Shown: positions 44,485 through 54,121, counted from the first letter of the stretch. The stretch: 64,000 nt of DNA from Sphingopyxis sp. (GCA_002733865.1 NVXM01000006.1:62001-126000); one strand, 5' to 3'. Numbers and translations: made by a program. The notes: generated by a model from the letters alone, not told the origin.

Positions 44485-46746
44485 TCAACCCTGACGCGCT
44501 TCGGCGAGTTCACGCTCCAGCTTGGCGATCTTCACCTCGAGAGGATTGGGCATCACCACCGGTGGATTGACCTGCCCCGCAGGATAATAGCGGTCAGGCG
44601 ATCCGGCATAGACCATCGCCGGGTCTTCCCAGGATCCGTAATAGGGCAGGCTCGCAGGCGGCTTTTCCGTCACATAGTCAGCGCAATACTCCTCAAAGGA
44701 CATACTCTCATCCAGCCGCTCCTTGCGCGCTTCGTCCCGGGCCGATCGCGTCGCCTCTTCATCGACAATCCGCGTTTCCGGATCGAAGACCACGCGATAG
44801 ATGCGCCAGGCCACGTCCTCCGACACAAGATCTTCATGGAAATCGCGCATCACTTCCTCGGGATCACGCTCCAGCGGGTCGCCAAAGCCGCCGCCGGTTC
44901 CCTGCGCGATCATGTAGAGCTCGCCGCGTTCGGCCAGCGAATAGGGCATGAACATCGGGTGCGTGCTATATTCGCCTTCTGGGAAAGGCCGATCGTTCAT
45001 CAGCTCCTCGATCGAGAAGCGGAACTGGGACGGATCGCTTTTCATCGTTTCGAACACATCGACATTCGAAATCCGGCACAGTGGATAGGTCGGGCAGCCA
45101 TAGCCGCCAAATAGACCCGGCACGTTGGGGAATTTCGCGCCAATCGCTGTCAGCATGAAACCCCAGACAGGACTGTCGCGCAGCGCCAGGATCATCTGAT
45201 AGCCCATGCCACCGCGCTGGCGGCCAAAGCCCTGATTATCCTTCATCAGTTTCTTGGAGACGAGCTGCACGAAGGGCATTTCCTCTTCCATGAATTCCTG
45301 TTCGCCAAGATCGGCCATGGTCGCGAAGATCGGCGCACAGCTATGTTGCCCGTCGCGATCAGCGAGTGCTCCGCCACCCATGCCATTGATGTCCGCACAG
45401 ACATTGCCAACCATCTCGCCATGCTGGGTCACGCCGCCAAACAGGAAGGTGTTGATCATGTTGAACCAGGGCGCAATCACCCGGGTATATTTGTCGGGCA
45501 CCGAATAGAGGTATTTCATCACGCAGACCTGCGCGACGCTCCACGACGTAAAGACCGACATCATGCTCTGCGCATTGGGCGTACCGAAATCCGGCTTGAT
45601 GATCGAGCGTTCGTCAAAGATGAACTCAATCGGCGCGAGCACACCCTGATTACGAGGCAGATCAGGCCAGATATAGGTCAGGAACAGCTGCGCCAGCATG
45701 CCCTTGAGCGTGATATCGAGCGAATTGTTGGACCGGTTGGTGAACTCCGGTGAAGAGCCGCGATAATCGAAGATCAGCCGGTCACCCTTCTTGGTGAGCG
45801 CCAGGTTGATCTTGATCATCGCATTTTCGCGCAATGTGCCGTCGGTCCACCAGCTGTGGCGGACCGTGCCGTCTGGCCATTCCTTGAGCCGCTTGCGCAC
45901 CTCGACATCGGTGTCCTCGAGGTTGGATCGCAGACAGGCGACAACCGCCTCCAGCCCGAATTCGCTGATCGCCTCATGCATCCGCTGTTCGAGGCGGCGG
46001 CAGGTGAACATTTTCACCTTCATATCGGCATATTGCAGCTTGGGTTCGCGCACCGAATTTTGCAGGAAGGTCACGATATCGCGGCGCAGCGTGTAATTCT
46101 CTGCAACGCGGAAAGGCGACATTTTCAGCCCCTCATCCCAGACCTGTTCAGCCATGGACGGCATCCCGCCCGGCTCGATTGCGCCATTCTCGCCCTCATG
46201 GACGGTCGCCCCGACCCATGCGACGAGCTTGCCTTCCCAGAAGACCGGCATCATCATCGACTGGTCGGTATTATGCGCCTGCCCATAGCGGGCATCGTTG
46301 ACCAGAAAGGCGTCGCCCTCGCGCACGCCGACCGTGGGTTCGTTGGTCCAATATTTGTTGATGAACTTGATCGGATATTGGACGAGGTTGCAGAAGATCA
46401 CGACGCCGCCGGTGCTGGCGAGGCTGAGATCGCCGCTGGCGGTAAAGATCGCCGAGACGCAATCGCCCCATTTGGCCCCTGGCGCTGCGCCCATGCTTTC
46501 CAGCATATCGAAGCTCTCATTGGCCCCGGCGAGCAGGCGTTCGCGGACGATTTCGAGCCGCGCCTGATCTTTTTCCGCCGCCAGACTTTCCTCCTCCAGC
46601 GGTGTCCGATCTTCGACCCCGTGATTGTTCATGATCAGCGGGTCGGGCGCGAGGAACAGGCTCGTGTCGCGCAAAAATTCGCTGACGCCTTCATCCCCGG
46701 TTTCGGGAGTTTTGCCGCTCTGCGGTTCGTTCGGGTCGAGGGTCAT
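44485..46746 (-). CDS. Hydantoinase B/oxoprolinase-type carboxylase subunit
   Basis: 753 residues, HyuB family, the size of the catalytic HyuB-type subunit of acetone and acetophenone carboxylases. Conserved stretches: DAFLVNDARYGQAHNTDQSM, MPVFWEGKLVAWVGATVHEG, FDYRGSSPEFTNRSNNSLDI, and RQRGGMGYQMILALRD. The family binds a metal and joins an activated enol(ate) to carboxyphosphate-derived CO2. It overlaps the hydantoinase-A-type gene by 4 bp. Hydantoinase or oxoprolinase activity is the alternative, but the zinc-ribbon partner and CoA ligase favour a carboxylase. Confidence 0.85.
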   Translation of the reverse strand: MTLDPNEPQSGKTPETGDEGVSEFLRDTSLFLAPDPLIMNNHGVEDRTPLEEESLAAEKDQARLEIVRERLLAGANESFDMLESMGAAPGAKWGDCVSAIFTASGDLSLASTGGVVIFCNLVQYPIKFINKYWTNEPTVGVREGDAFLVNDARYGQAHNTDQSMMMPVFWEGKLVAWVGATVHEGENGAIEPGGMPSMAEQVWDEGLKMSPFRVAENYTLRRDIVTFLQNSVREPKLQYADMKVKMFTCRRLEQRMHEAISEFGLEAVVACLRSNLEDTDVEVRKRLKEWPDGTVRHSWWTDGTLRENAMIKINLALTKKGDRLIFDYRGSSPEFTNRSNNSLDITLKGMLAQLFLTYIWPDLPRNQGVLAPIEFIFDERSIIKPDFGTPNAQSMMSVFTSWSVAQVCVMKYLYSVPDKYTRVIAPWFNMINTFLFGGVTQHGEMVGNVCADINGMGGGALADRDGQHSCAPIFATMADLGEQEFMEEEMPFVQLVSKKLMKDNQGFGRQRGGMGYQMILALRDSPVWGFMLTAIGAKFPNVPGLFGGYGCPTYPLCRISNVDVFETMKSDPSQFRFSIEELMNDRPFPEGEYSTHPMFMPYSLAERGELYMIAQGTGGGFGDPLERDPEEVMRDFHEDLVSEDVAWRIYRVVFDPETRIVDEEATRSARDEARKERLDESMSFEEYCADYVTEKPPASLPYYGSWEDPAMVYAGSPDRYYPAGQVNPPVVMPNPLEVKIAKLERELAEARQG

Positions 46747-48896
46747 TCTGCTTCTCCAACTATGTCCTGACGTTCCAGCCAGCCTGCGCCATATTCGCCG
46801 ACCGACAGCCGCCAGCCGGGCTCCACGAGGAAGGTCGTCGATTCCGAGATCACGACCGATGGCCCTTCCACGACATGACCGGGCTCGAGCGATTCAAGCC
46901 GATAAAATCCGGTCTCGGTCGGTTCATCGCGGCCGATAAAGTGGCAGATCTTGCGTTCCGCCGGTTCTGGCGCGGGGCGCAGTGTGTCCGGGTCCGGCAG
47001 TACTTTCGAGAAAGCCAGCTTCGGTGCACGGACAAAGCTGGCCACGCGCACGGTATTGATGCGGATGCCGGCTTCCGGTGCCTGGCTGCCTTCGCCAAAT
47101 CGCTTTCCATAGTCGCGGCCGAACAGAGCTATCAGCTCCAGCAATTCGCTGCTGCGCGTAATCCGGTTCTGGCCGACAACAACGGCGGTCTGCGCAAGCT
47201 GGTTGCCGTAGCGCATATCCAGTTCGAGGCGGTGCTCGATCTCGTCCTCGCCATAGCCCTGCCGCTTGAGATCGAGACGGCCGCGCTCTTCCAGCTGTTC
47301 GACAATGGCGTTGAAGCCATCGAAATCGGACATCAGCTCGCGTGTCACGCTGTCATAGATCTGCTGATAGACGGAACGTTCGTGGATATGGAGCTGGTCC
47401 ATATTGCCTGCGCCCACCGCCGAGAAAATGGCGCTGAACGGGGGAACCAGAACCTTCTTGATCCCGATCGCATCGGCGATCCCGCAGGCATGCAGGGCCC
47501 CGTTTCCGCCATAAGCCAGCAGCGTAAAATTGGCTGGTTCATAGCCGCGCGCGCGCAATTCCTGCGCAATGCCATTGGCCATGTCGTTGTCGACCTTCTG
47601 CTTGACCAGCTTCGCAGCCGCCACCGCGTCAATATCAAGCGGCTTGCCGATATTGCGCTTGAACATATTGGTCGCGCGCTTCTCACTCAGGGCGATCTGC
47701 CCACCCGCATAATTGTCGGGCTCAAGATAGCCGAGCACCAGATCAGCATCGGTTACCGTCACATCGCGCCCGCCCTTGTCGTAACAAGCCGGCCCCGGAT
47801 CGGAGCCCGCGCTTTCGGGGCCGACCGCAACGGTCCTGCGCAACCGGTCATAACGCGCGACAGAGCCTCCGCCCGCACCCAGCGTTACCAGATGAACCAT
47901 CGGGATATTGACCATCCAGCGGTCGATCACCGGGTTGAAATCATAGAATTTCACGCCGCCCTCGACGACGAGACCGATATCGAAAGAGGTGCCGCCCATA
48001 TCGCTGCACACGACATTGCCCAGATCAGTCTCCGCGGCGAGATGCTCGGACGCGCCGATCCCGGCGACCGGGCCAGAATGCAGAGTCTGCAGTGCATCGG
48101 TGGAATTGAGTTGCGCCATGCCGCCCGAATTATGAACGACCTGCATCGGCCGTTCATGGCCATTGTCCCGCAGGTTCAGCTCAAGCGTCGAAAGACCAAG
48201 ATACATGGCCTTGTGCAGAAAGGCATCGACGATCGCCGAGGAGGTTCGCGCATACTCGCCCTTCCGCCCTGCCACAAGATGAGCGAGGATGATCGGCGCG
48301 GAACCGAGCATATGTTCGGGATATTCGCTGCGGATCAGTTCCTCGACGCGCAGTTCATGGGCTGGATTGACGACCGAATTGACGAGACTGACAACAAAGG
48401 CCTGCGCTCCGCGATCAACGAGCTTGCGTACCTGGGCACGGACATCTTCCTCGTCCAGCGCCATGATGACCTCGCCCTTTTCCGACAGACGTTCGCGCAC
48501 CCCGGCGATCAGCGGAATGGGCACAATCGGCTCAGGACGCTGCGCCATCGGCAGATCCTTGCGGAAGCGGTCGGGCAAGCCCTCGCCATAGCCGCGCCCA
48601 CGGCTGAGCGGGACACTGCTCTCAAAGCCCGCGGTGGTGATGACCCCGATCGTCGGCCCGCGGCGCTCGATCAGGGCATTGGTGCCAAGCGTGGTGGCGT
48701 AGCGGACGCTGTCTACCTCGCCCATCACCTGTTCCAGCGTGAGGTCCAGCTGCTCGATCGCCTGTCCCAGCGCGGCGTTAAAGCCGAGCGCCAGATTCTG
48801 ATGCGTGGTAAGCGCCTTGGCGGACACATAATGATCGCCCCAGACGAGGAAACAATCGGTAAAGGTACCGCCAATGTCGACCGAAACCCGCTCCAT
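46743..48896 (-). CDS. Hydantoinase A-type ATPase subunit (large)
   Basis: 717 residues, HyuA family, ASKHA nucleotide-binding fold. Phosphate-1 motif VDIGGTFTDCFLVW at the N-terminus, TTLGTNALIERRGP, phosphate-2 motif SDMGGTSFDIGLVVEGG (about 295-311), and GAGGGSVARYD. In acetone carboxylase the equivalent subunit phosphorylates bicarbonate and the ketone. The start overlaps the zinc-ribbon gene stop by one base (TAATG). With the 624-residue paralogue it gives two ATPases per complex, as in acetophenone carboxylase, which spends two ATP to ADP. Confidence 0.87.
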   Translation of the reverse strand: MERVSVDIGGTFTDCFLVWGDHYVSAKALTTHQNLALGFNAALGQAIEQLDLTLEQVMGEVDSVRYATTLGTNALIERRGPTIGVITTAGFESSVPLSRGRGYGEGLPDRFRKDLPMAQRPEPIVPIPLIAGVRERLSEKGEVIMALDEEDVRAQVRKLVDRGAQAFVVSLVNSVVNPAHELRVEELIRSEYPEHMLGSAPIILAHLVAGRKGEYARTSSAIVDAFLHKAMYLGLSTLELNLRDNGHERPMQVVHNSGGMAQLNSTDALQTLHSGPVAGIGASEHLAAETDLGNVVCSDMGGTSFDIGLVVEGGVKFYDFNPVIDRWMVNIPMVHLVTLGAGGGSVARYDRLRRTVAVGPESAGSDPGPACYDKGGRDVTVTDADLVLGYLEPDNYAGGQIALSEKRATNMFKRNIGKPLDIDAVAAAKLVKQKVDNDMANGIAQELRARGYEPANFTLLAYGGNGALHACGIADAIGIKKVLVPPFSAIFSAVGAGNMDQLHIHERSVYQQIYDSVTRELMSDFDGFNAIVEQLEERGRLDLKRQGYGEDEIEHRLELDMRYGNQLAQTAVVVGQNRITRSSELLELIALFGRDYGKRFGEGSQAPEAGIRINTVRVASFVRAPKLAFSKVLPDPDTLRPAPEPAERKICHFIGRDEPTETGFYRLESLEPGHVVEGPSVVISESTTFLVEPGWRLSVGEYGAGWLERQDIVGEAE

Positions 48897-49312
48897 TATT
48901 CGCCCCCCTTGCGATGATGATGCTGCGGCGGGACAAAGGCCGGCCCAATGGCCGGCTCGGTCAGCGCTTCGCGGTCAGCCCATTGCGCCTTCAACGCGTC
49001 TATATCGAGTTCGATATCATAGGCGGGCGGATGGCCGGGTGGCAGATACTCCGCCTCCATCTGACGGGCGCAGTGCGGGCAATAATATTCAACGATCCGC
49101 GTCCATTCCGGGTCTGGCGCGAAGGTGAATTCATAGCGATCCTTGTCGATGATCGGCGCATGAATATCCTGCGGGTTGCGCGGACGCACGCGCAGGAAGG
49201 ATTTGTAATTTTCCCGCGCCGAACCAAGCTCGGCCTCGCAGCCCCGGCACTGCCAGGTTTCTTTTTCAAGATCGATGACCAGCGCGTCTGTGATAAAAAC
49301 ATGCATATTCAA
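48896..49312 (-). CDS. Small zinc-ribbon carboxylase subunit (AcxC/ApcB-like)
   Basis: 138 residues. Two CxxC pairs (C22-R-G-C25 and C78-P-H-C81) would bind one Zn ion, as in the gamma-type subunit of acetone and acetophenone carboxylases. The C-terminus is His/Pro-rich (PPQHHHRKGG). The length fits the 15-kDa subunit of the acetophenone enzyme better than the 20-kDa acetone one. It overlaps both neighbours (4 bp upstream, 1 bp downstream), so subunit synthesis is tightly coupled. Confidence 0.82.
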   Translation of the reverse strand: MNMHVFITDALVIDLEKETWQCRGCEAELGSARENYKSFLRVRPRNPQDIHAPIIDKDRYEFTFAPDPEWTRIVEYYCPHCARQMEAEYLPPGHPPAYDIELDIDALKAQWADREALTEPAIGPAFVPPQHHHRKGGE

Positions 49313-51183
49313 GCTCCCTTGCGCTCAATGAGCAGGTCGTGATTGCCGGTGATGGTGAAATGCCAGCCGGCGCGGACCCAGGCGGTGAAAAACTGCTCTT
49401 CGACCAGACAGGGGCCGGCTGCCGTCGCTCCCGGTTCAAGCTCTTCCAATCGATAGAGAGGCATCCCGCCCATCGCTTCGCGGCTGTTTGCGCTGGTTGC
49501 GTCATGGCTGTTATCGCCAGAGACGGCGCCAAGGCCGATAGAAGGCATGTCGCACACCACATTCATCTCGACAAAACCGGCTGCATCGGCGGGAACGTCG
49601 GTCAGCGGCAGCGTTTTTGCGTCATCGCCCTCGCCGACCACCGCCTGCCATTCGATCTGACAATCTTGCAGTGCAAAGCCTTCGCTTTCCATCGCGCGGC
49701 CCGCCCGCTCTTCCAGCAGCCGTTTCGCTTCATCCACCGCATCGGAACTGAACGCAGGCACGGCCTGGCTATGGGTGTGCCGGATCGGGCTGAAGCCGAT
49801 CCCGAATGCGCTGAACACAGCGGCGAAACGCGGTACGAGAACGCGATCGATGCCCGCTTTTTCAGCGATTCCGCAAGCGCTCATCGGCCCGGCGCCGCCA
49901 AACGCCAGCATGGCATCCAGCGCCTGCTCCCCCGCGAGTCCGGTGATGGCACTGGCGACCTTCGCCTCATAGGCATCAATCGCGGCTACAATTGCGGCAT
50001 CCAGATCTATGTCGAGCGGCTCGGCGATATGGGTACGCACCGCATTTTGCGCACGCTCCACGTCAAGCCTCAGCTTGCCTCCAAAGAAGCTGTGAGGATC
50101 GAGGATACCGGCAAGCAACATGATATCGGTCAGCGTTGCATTGGTACCTCCGCGACCGAAACAGGCCGGACCCGGCAATGCCCCCATGCTCTCGGGCCCG
50201 ACCTGAATCGCGCCTTCCACGACCCGAAGTATTGAGCCGCCCCCTGCGGCAACGCTTGGTACATCGGCGAGCGGAAAGGCGATGGGTGCACCTTCGACAT
50301 CGCCAAAACGATGTTCGGCCACCTCGCCATCCTCAAACAGGGCTAGGTCTGTCGTAGTGCCGCCAATATCGATCGAGGTGAACCGGTCAAAGCCATAATG
50401 GCCGGCCAGGATTGCCGCCCCGACCGCCCCACCGCGCGGGCCGGACGAATAGGTGTGCAACGCGATGGTCCGCGACACTCGGGTCGACCCGCCATCGTTA
50501 CGGAAAACCAGTAGAGGATTGCGGGTCCGATGCTGGCGCAACCGATCCTCCGCATGGTGCAAAAACTGTTCCATCGAAGGATGGAGAAAGGCGTTGATCA
50601 GGCCCGACCAGATGCGCCGCTCCGACGATGCGCCTGGCGCGAGATCGGTCGAGAAGAGCAAGGGCACGGCCCCGAGCAGATGGCGCGGGAAAGCGGTGTA
50701 GAGCGCACGGCGCAACGCGCCTTCGTCTTGCGCTGCGCTCGCGCCATCGAGACACAGGACCAGTCGGCTCGCGCCCTTGGCGATCAGCGTGCGGACAGCC
50801 TGGATAACCTCGGCATCCGTTGCGCCGCCCAGTGTCGCAACACGGTCCCCGACCAATGCCTCAAACAGGTCCGGGGCCGAAGTCCGGGCTGCATCAATCT
50901 GCCCGTCGCTGGACACGAGCAACCCGAGGCGCGGCCCCTTGCGCTGCACAATCGCGTTGGTACCCTGCGTCGTGGAATAGCGCAGATGATCGATCGAAGC
51001 GATCAAACGGGTCAAATCGTCGTTGTGACCAAGCTGCTCGCCAAGCGCCTGAAGACCGTTCATCAGACATTCGGTGAGATCGTGGGGCGTCGTCACGGTT
51101 TTGGCGTGAACCACCTTTTCCCCATCAAAAGCACAGATATCGGTTAATGTACCGCCATTGTCGATATTGACCAGCAGACCCAT
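49309..51183 (-). CDS. Hydantoinase A-type ATPase subunit (small paralogue)
   Basis: 624 residues, first gene of the operon. ASKHA motifs are present but slightly altered: NIDNGGTLTDICAFDG at the N-terminus (Asn before the Gly pair), STTQGTNAIVQRKGPRL, and SIDIGGTTTDLALFEDG (about 277-293). GGSILRV and GPACFGRGG follow. It is about 90 residues shorter than the other HyuA subunit, mostly at the C-terminus, as with ApcA against ApcC. GGAGGA stands eight bases before ATG 51183. Box 2 lies 89 nt upstream. Confidence 0.86.
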   Translation of the reverse strand: MGLLVNIDNGGTLTDICAFDGEKVVHAKTVTTPHDLTECLMNGLQALGEQLGHNDDLTRLIASIDHLRYSTTQGTNAIVQRKGPRLGLLVSSDGQIDAARTSAPDLFEALVGDRVATLGGATDAEVIQAVRTLIAKGASRLVLCLDGASAAQDEGALRRALYTAFPRHLLGAVPLLFSTDLAPGASSERRIWSGLINAFLHPSMEQFLHHAEDRLRQHRTRNPLLVFRNDGGSTRVSRTIALHTYSSGPRGGAVGAAILAGHYGFDRFTSIDIGGTTTDLALFEDGEVAEHRFGDVEGAPIAFPLADVPSVAAGGGSILRVVEGAIQVGPESMGALPGPACFGRGGTNATLTDIMLLAGILDPHSFFGGKLRLDVERAQNAVRTHIAEPLDIDLDAAIVAAIDAYEAKVASAITGLAGEQALDAMLAFGGAGPMSACGIAEKAGIDRVLVPRFAAVFSAFGIGFSPIRHTHSQAVPAFSSDAVDEAKRLLEERAGRAMESEGFALQDCQIEWQAVVGEGDDAKTLPLTDVPADAAGFVEMNVVCDMPSIGLGAVSGDNSHDATSANSREAMGGMPLYRLEELEPGATAAGPCLVEEQFFTAWVRAGWHFTITGNHDLLIERKGA

Positions 51184-51272
51184 GCACTCATCCTCCCTTG
51201 CGGCTCCGGTGAGTCATCCCACCCTTTTCTGCCGTTCGAGAGCATCCCTAGGCCGAAGCTACTACCCCCCAC

Positions 51273-51290
51273 CCCACCCGAGTGGGTAGG
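51273..51290. promoter_or_regulatory. Ketone-regulon box 2, upstream of the carboxylase operon
   Basis: CCCACCC-GAG-TGGGTAGG, identical to box 1 except for the central three bases. It is 89 nt upstream of the first carboxylase gene and 6 nt past the regulator stop. A half-site, CCCACCCTTTT (51218-51228), matching the left half of box 3, lies nearer the start codon. Confidence 0.75.
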
Positions 51291-51296
51291 TTTCGC

Positions 51297-53993
51297 TTAT
51301 TCAATCAATTTGAAATGCCGGGCCGCCTGGACCGCCTGCATGCGATTGCCGACATCAAGTTTGGCAAAAACGTTCCGCAGATGAAACTTTACCGTATTCT
51401 GGGATACCGCCAGCCGATCAGCCAGGTCCTTATTCGAATGCCCCTTGGCCAGGAAATGCAGGATATCGATCTCGCGCGGGGTCAGATTTTCATGTGGTCG
51501 CGCCGGGACCATAGCCTCCTCTTCGTCCGGATCGGACAGAGCGCCATCTTCCCTGCCTCCCCCCTCTGCGGCTTTGACGAGCAGTTTTACATAGCGCGCA
51601 ACATCATCCACGGCCCAATCGGGATCATGGGTAAAATTGTCGCTCGCCAGATGGTTGAGCATACGGATGGCCGCAGGACCTTCGTCGAGGAAAATCCGGT
51701 ACATTCGGGCTGGTGCGGCGAGCGCAACAGCCTCCATCATCACGCGCCTGGCATGGCCAAGCTGTCCGTCCATCTCCAGACTGATCGCCAGCAATGTCTT
51801 GAGACGGATCAACCGGCGGACTCTGTGCTTGACCGTGGCTGTGCGAATTTCCGACTGGATCATCGCCCGGGCTTCGGCATGCTCTCCCTTGTGGACGAGC
51901 AGACGTATATAGGTGATGCGCTGCACCTCAAGCTCACCGCTGGAATAAATCAGCTGGCCCTCGGTCGGCAGTCGCGCTTCTTGACCCAGCGCTCCAAAGC
52001 GGCGTTCGGCAGTGCTGATGTCGCCCAGCAAAACGGCTTCGCGAACCAGTTCTGCCCGGCCACAATCGACAAGCCGGCTCAAACCATATTTGTGGCCCGA
52101 ATCAATCAGATACTCATAAAGCTCATGGGCATATTCCGGCTTTCCTTTCAGTCTGGCTATCCGAGCCAGCGTCACGACGCCCGAACAGAGCGGATCAACA
52201 ATGCACTGCTGCTGAATCAGAGGAAGATAGTCGGTAATCACCCGTTCGGCTTCGTCTATTTCGTTGCGCTCATATAAAGCTTCGCCCAGCGGCGCAGCGA
52301 CGACACCACCCGCCATGATCCCGCCCGGCCCTTCGACATCCAGCTCCCGCAAGGCGCGGCGCAGGTCATCAATCGCTTCACCCAAAAGCCCTTGCGAAAT
52401 TTTTAAACTTGCATGGATGGCGTTTGCGTAGGAGCGGCCGAAATAGTTGCGCGCTTTCTCATGGAGCGGGCGGGCGCGCAGGAGCAGTTCATGCGCTTCC
52501 GGAAACGCGCTCTGCGCGCCGAGCCAAAACGCATAAGCGTTAAAGGCCACCGCCTTCGAAAAGGATTGATCATCGCCCAGCCACTTTTCGGCATCCCGGG
52601 CGCGCTCGCCCATCTCGACGACCCGGTCTTCAGCCGCAAGCACGAAACACCTACGAACCTCCAGTTCCGCCGCAACCACCGGATCCGCATCGGATTCGGC
52701 AAGCGCTGTCTCACAGTGATTGAGCAGCCGGTGGGCCTTGGCGAACTGGCGGCGGAAGCCATAGGCGATCACCGCTGCGTCGAGCAGCTTTGTGCTGCCC
52801 ATCAGCACGTCCTGGTCGAGCTGCTCAAACAGCGAAACCAGGAGGCCCAGCCGTTCTTCCCGGACAAGCTGCTCGGCCACTTGCTCCAGACAGGCAGCAG
52901 CGCTCTCCTGCTGCCCCGCCGCGAGATAGTGGCTGATCGCAACCTCGCGCATATCTTTCGCCGCGAACCAGTCCGCAATCCGGACATGGCGCTTCGTCAA
53001 GGCATCGGAGCTGTTTTCCTGCTGCACCTGGGTTCGCAGAAAATCGCCGAAAAGCGGGTGAAATCGGAACCAGTACCGGTCTCCGTCGACCGGATCGAGG
53101 AACAGCCCCCCCTCTGACAGACGATTAAGCAGGGCACGACCTTTCGTGCCGCCCAGCTTGTGGTTGACCAATTCTGCACAGAGCCGATCGGCGAGGCAGA
53201 TACCGAGCAACGCCTTGCGCGTTTCGGAATTCTGCAAAAGATAGACTTCCTGCGCAAGGTAATCGACAACCTCTTGCGTCATGCCGCTTCTCAGCGCCTT
53301 TGCCGCGCCCTGTTTCTGTGAGGCGAGCGAAAGGTTGATGAACTGGAGCGCTGCCGGCCAGCCGTCAATCCGGCTATGCAGTTCGCGCACTTCCTCGAGT
53401 CCCAATCGACAGCGCTCCGACAGGAACTGATAGGACTCACCCAGATCAAAGCGCAAATCAATGCTTCCCAGAACAATGGCCCGGCCAGATAGTTTGAGCC
53501 GTGCACTGGAAAGATCGGGCATCGTCCGCGTCGCAACCGCGATTCGCTTGCCCGGCGGCAGTTGCTCGATAATCTTGCCAAGCAGCGCGTCGGCCTGGCC
53601 ATGGGCGAACTGGTCATATTCGTCCAGCAGCAGCAAAGCGGGGCCATTGATGGCGGAAATCAGGGTCGGAATATCGCGGGTGGTCCGCCGCAGCTTGCCG
53701 CCCGTGTCTTCGATCAGGCGTTCGCAGGTCCTGATAAACATCTGCACGAAGCGCGACAGATCGCCATCCTGCGAAACCGGCGTAATCCAGCCGACCGCGC
53801 CGCCGGATTCCACTTCGGTTGCCGCCAATTGGCGCAAAAGGGACGATTTTCCATAGCCGGCCGGTGCCTGCGCAAGAATCAGTTGCGCGCTGCTCGACTG
53901 GATACGATCAAGAAGGCTCTCACGCCGCAGATCCACCGGCCCACTCTCCATTTCCGGCCATTTTTGGCCGATTGTGTTGTCTTTCCTACCCAT
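51297..53993 (-). CDS. MalT-like (LAL) LuxR-family ATPase regulator
   Basis: About 898 residues. Walker A APAGYGKSSLL and Walker B region ALLLLDEYDQFAHG form a STAND-type ATPase; a winged helix and a long TPR-like helical region follow. The last 65 residues are a LuxR HTH (LTPREIDILHFLAKGHSNKD then LADRLAVSQNTVKFHLRNVF). Such proteins bind ATP plus an inducer and activate catabolic genes. Start choice is open: GTG 54017 lies at the edge of box 3, ATG 53993 is used here, and ATG 53951 begins MESGPVDLRRESLLDRIQ, which fits MalT-type N-termini well. It lies between the two transcription units it probably controls. Confidence 0.88.
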   Translation of the reverse strand: MGRKDNTIGQKWPEMESGPVDLRRESLLDRIQSSSAQLILAQAPAGYGKSSLLRQLAATEVESGGAVGWITPVSQDGDLSRFVQMFIRTCERLIEDTGGKLRRTTRDIPTLISAINGPALLLLDEYDQFAHGQADALLGKIIEQLPPGKRIAVATRTMPDLSSARLKLSGRAIVLGSIDLRFDLGESYQFLSERCRLGLEEVRELHSRIDGWPAALQFINLSLASQKQGAAKALRSGMTQEVVDYLAQEVYLLQNSETRKALLGICLADRLCAELVNHKLGGTKGRALLNRLSEGGLFLDPVDGDRYWFRFHPLFGDFLRTQVQQENSSDALTKRHVRIADWFAAKDMREVAISHYLAAGQQESAAACLEQVAEQLVREERLGLLVSLFEQLDQDVLMGSTKLLDAAVIAYGFRRQFAKAHRLLNHCETALAESDADPVVAAELEVRRCFVLAAEDRVVEMGERARDAEKWLGDDQSFSKAVAFNAYAFWLGAQSAFPEAHELLLRARPLHEKARNYFGRSYANAIHASLKISQGLLGEAIDDLRRALRELDVEGPGGIMAGGVVAAPLGEALYERNEIDEAERVITDYLPLIQQQCIVDPLCSGVVTLARIARLKGKPEYAHELYEYLIDSGHKYGLSRLVDCGRAELVREAVLLGDISTAERRFGALGQEARLPTEGQLIYSSGELEVQRITYIRLLVHKGEHAEARAMIQSEIRTATVKHRVRRLIRLKTLLAISLEMDGQLGHARRVMMEAVALAAPARMYRIFLDEGPAAIRMLNHLASDNFTHDPDWAVDDVARYVKLLVKAAEGGGREDGALSDPDEEEAMVPARPHENLTPREIDILHFLAKGHSNKDLADRLAVSQNTVKFHLRNVFAKLDVGNRMQAVQAARHFKLIE

Positions 53994-54017
53994 ATTAGCG
54001 GTCAACCCGATCTGCAC

Positions 54018-54035
54018 CCCACCCTTTTGGGTGGT
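54018..54035. promoter_or_regulatory. Ketone-regulon box 3, between the regulator and the thiolase
   Basis: CCCACCC-TTT-TGGGTGGT. It is 86 nt upstream of the thiolase start and immediately before, or overlapping, the regulator's 5' end, so it could serve both directions: activation of the thiolase unit and autoregulation. Confidence 0.7.
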
Positions 54036-54121
54036 GTGATGGCTTAGGTCCGGTCACAGGCAAGGGTCAAGGTCGCCATAAAGTCCGGCCATAGTTTAAA
54101 GACCCAGTTTGACAGGAGAGC

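Noticed and set aside
46875..48917. 680-residue + strand frame
   Set aside because: Antisense to the large HyuA subunit, whose ATPase motifs are intact.
44485..51183. Reading the operon as a hydantoinase or 5-oxoprolinase
   Set aside because: Two HyuA genes, a zinc-ribbon subunit and a CoA ligase in this order fit a ketone carboxylase much better; hydantoin pathways would bring a carbamoylase or racemase, which is missing.
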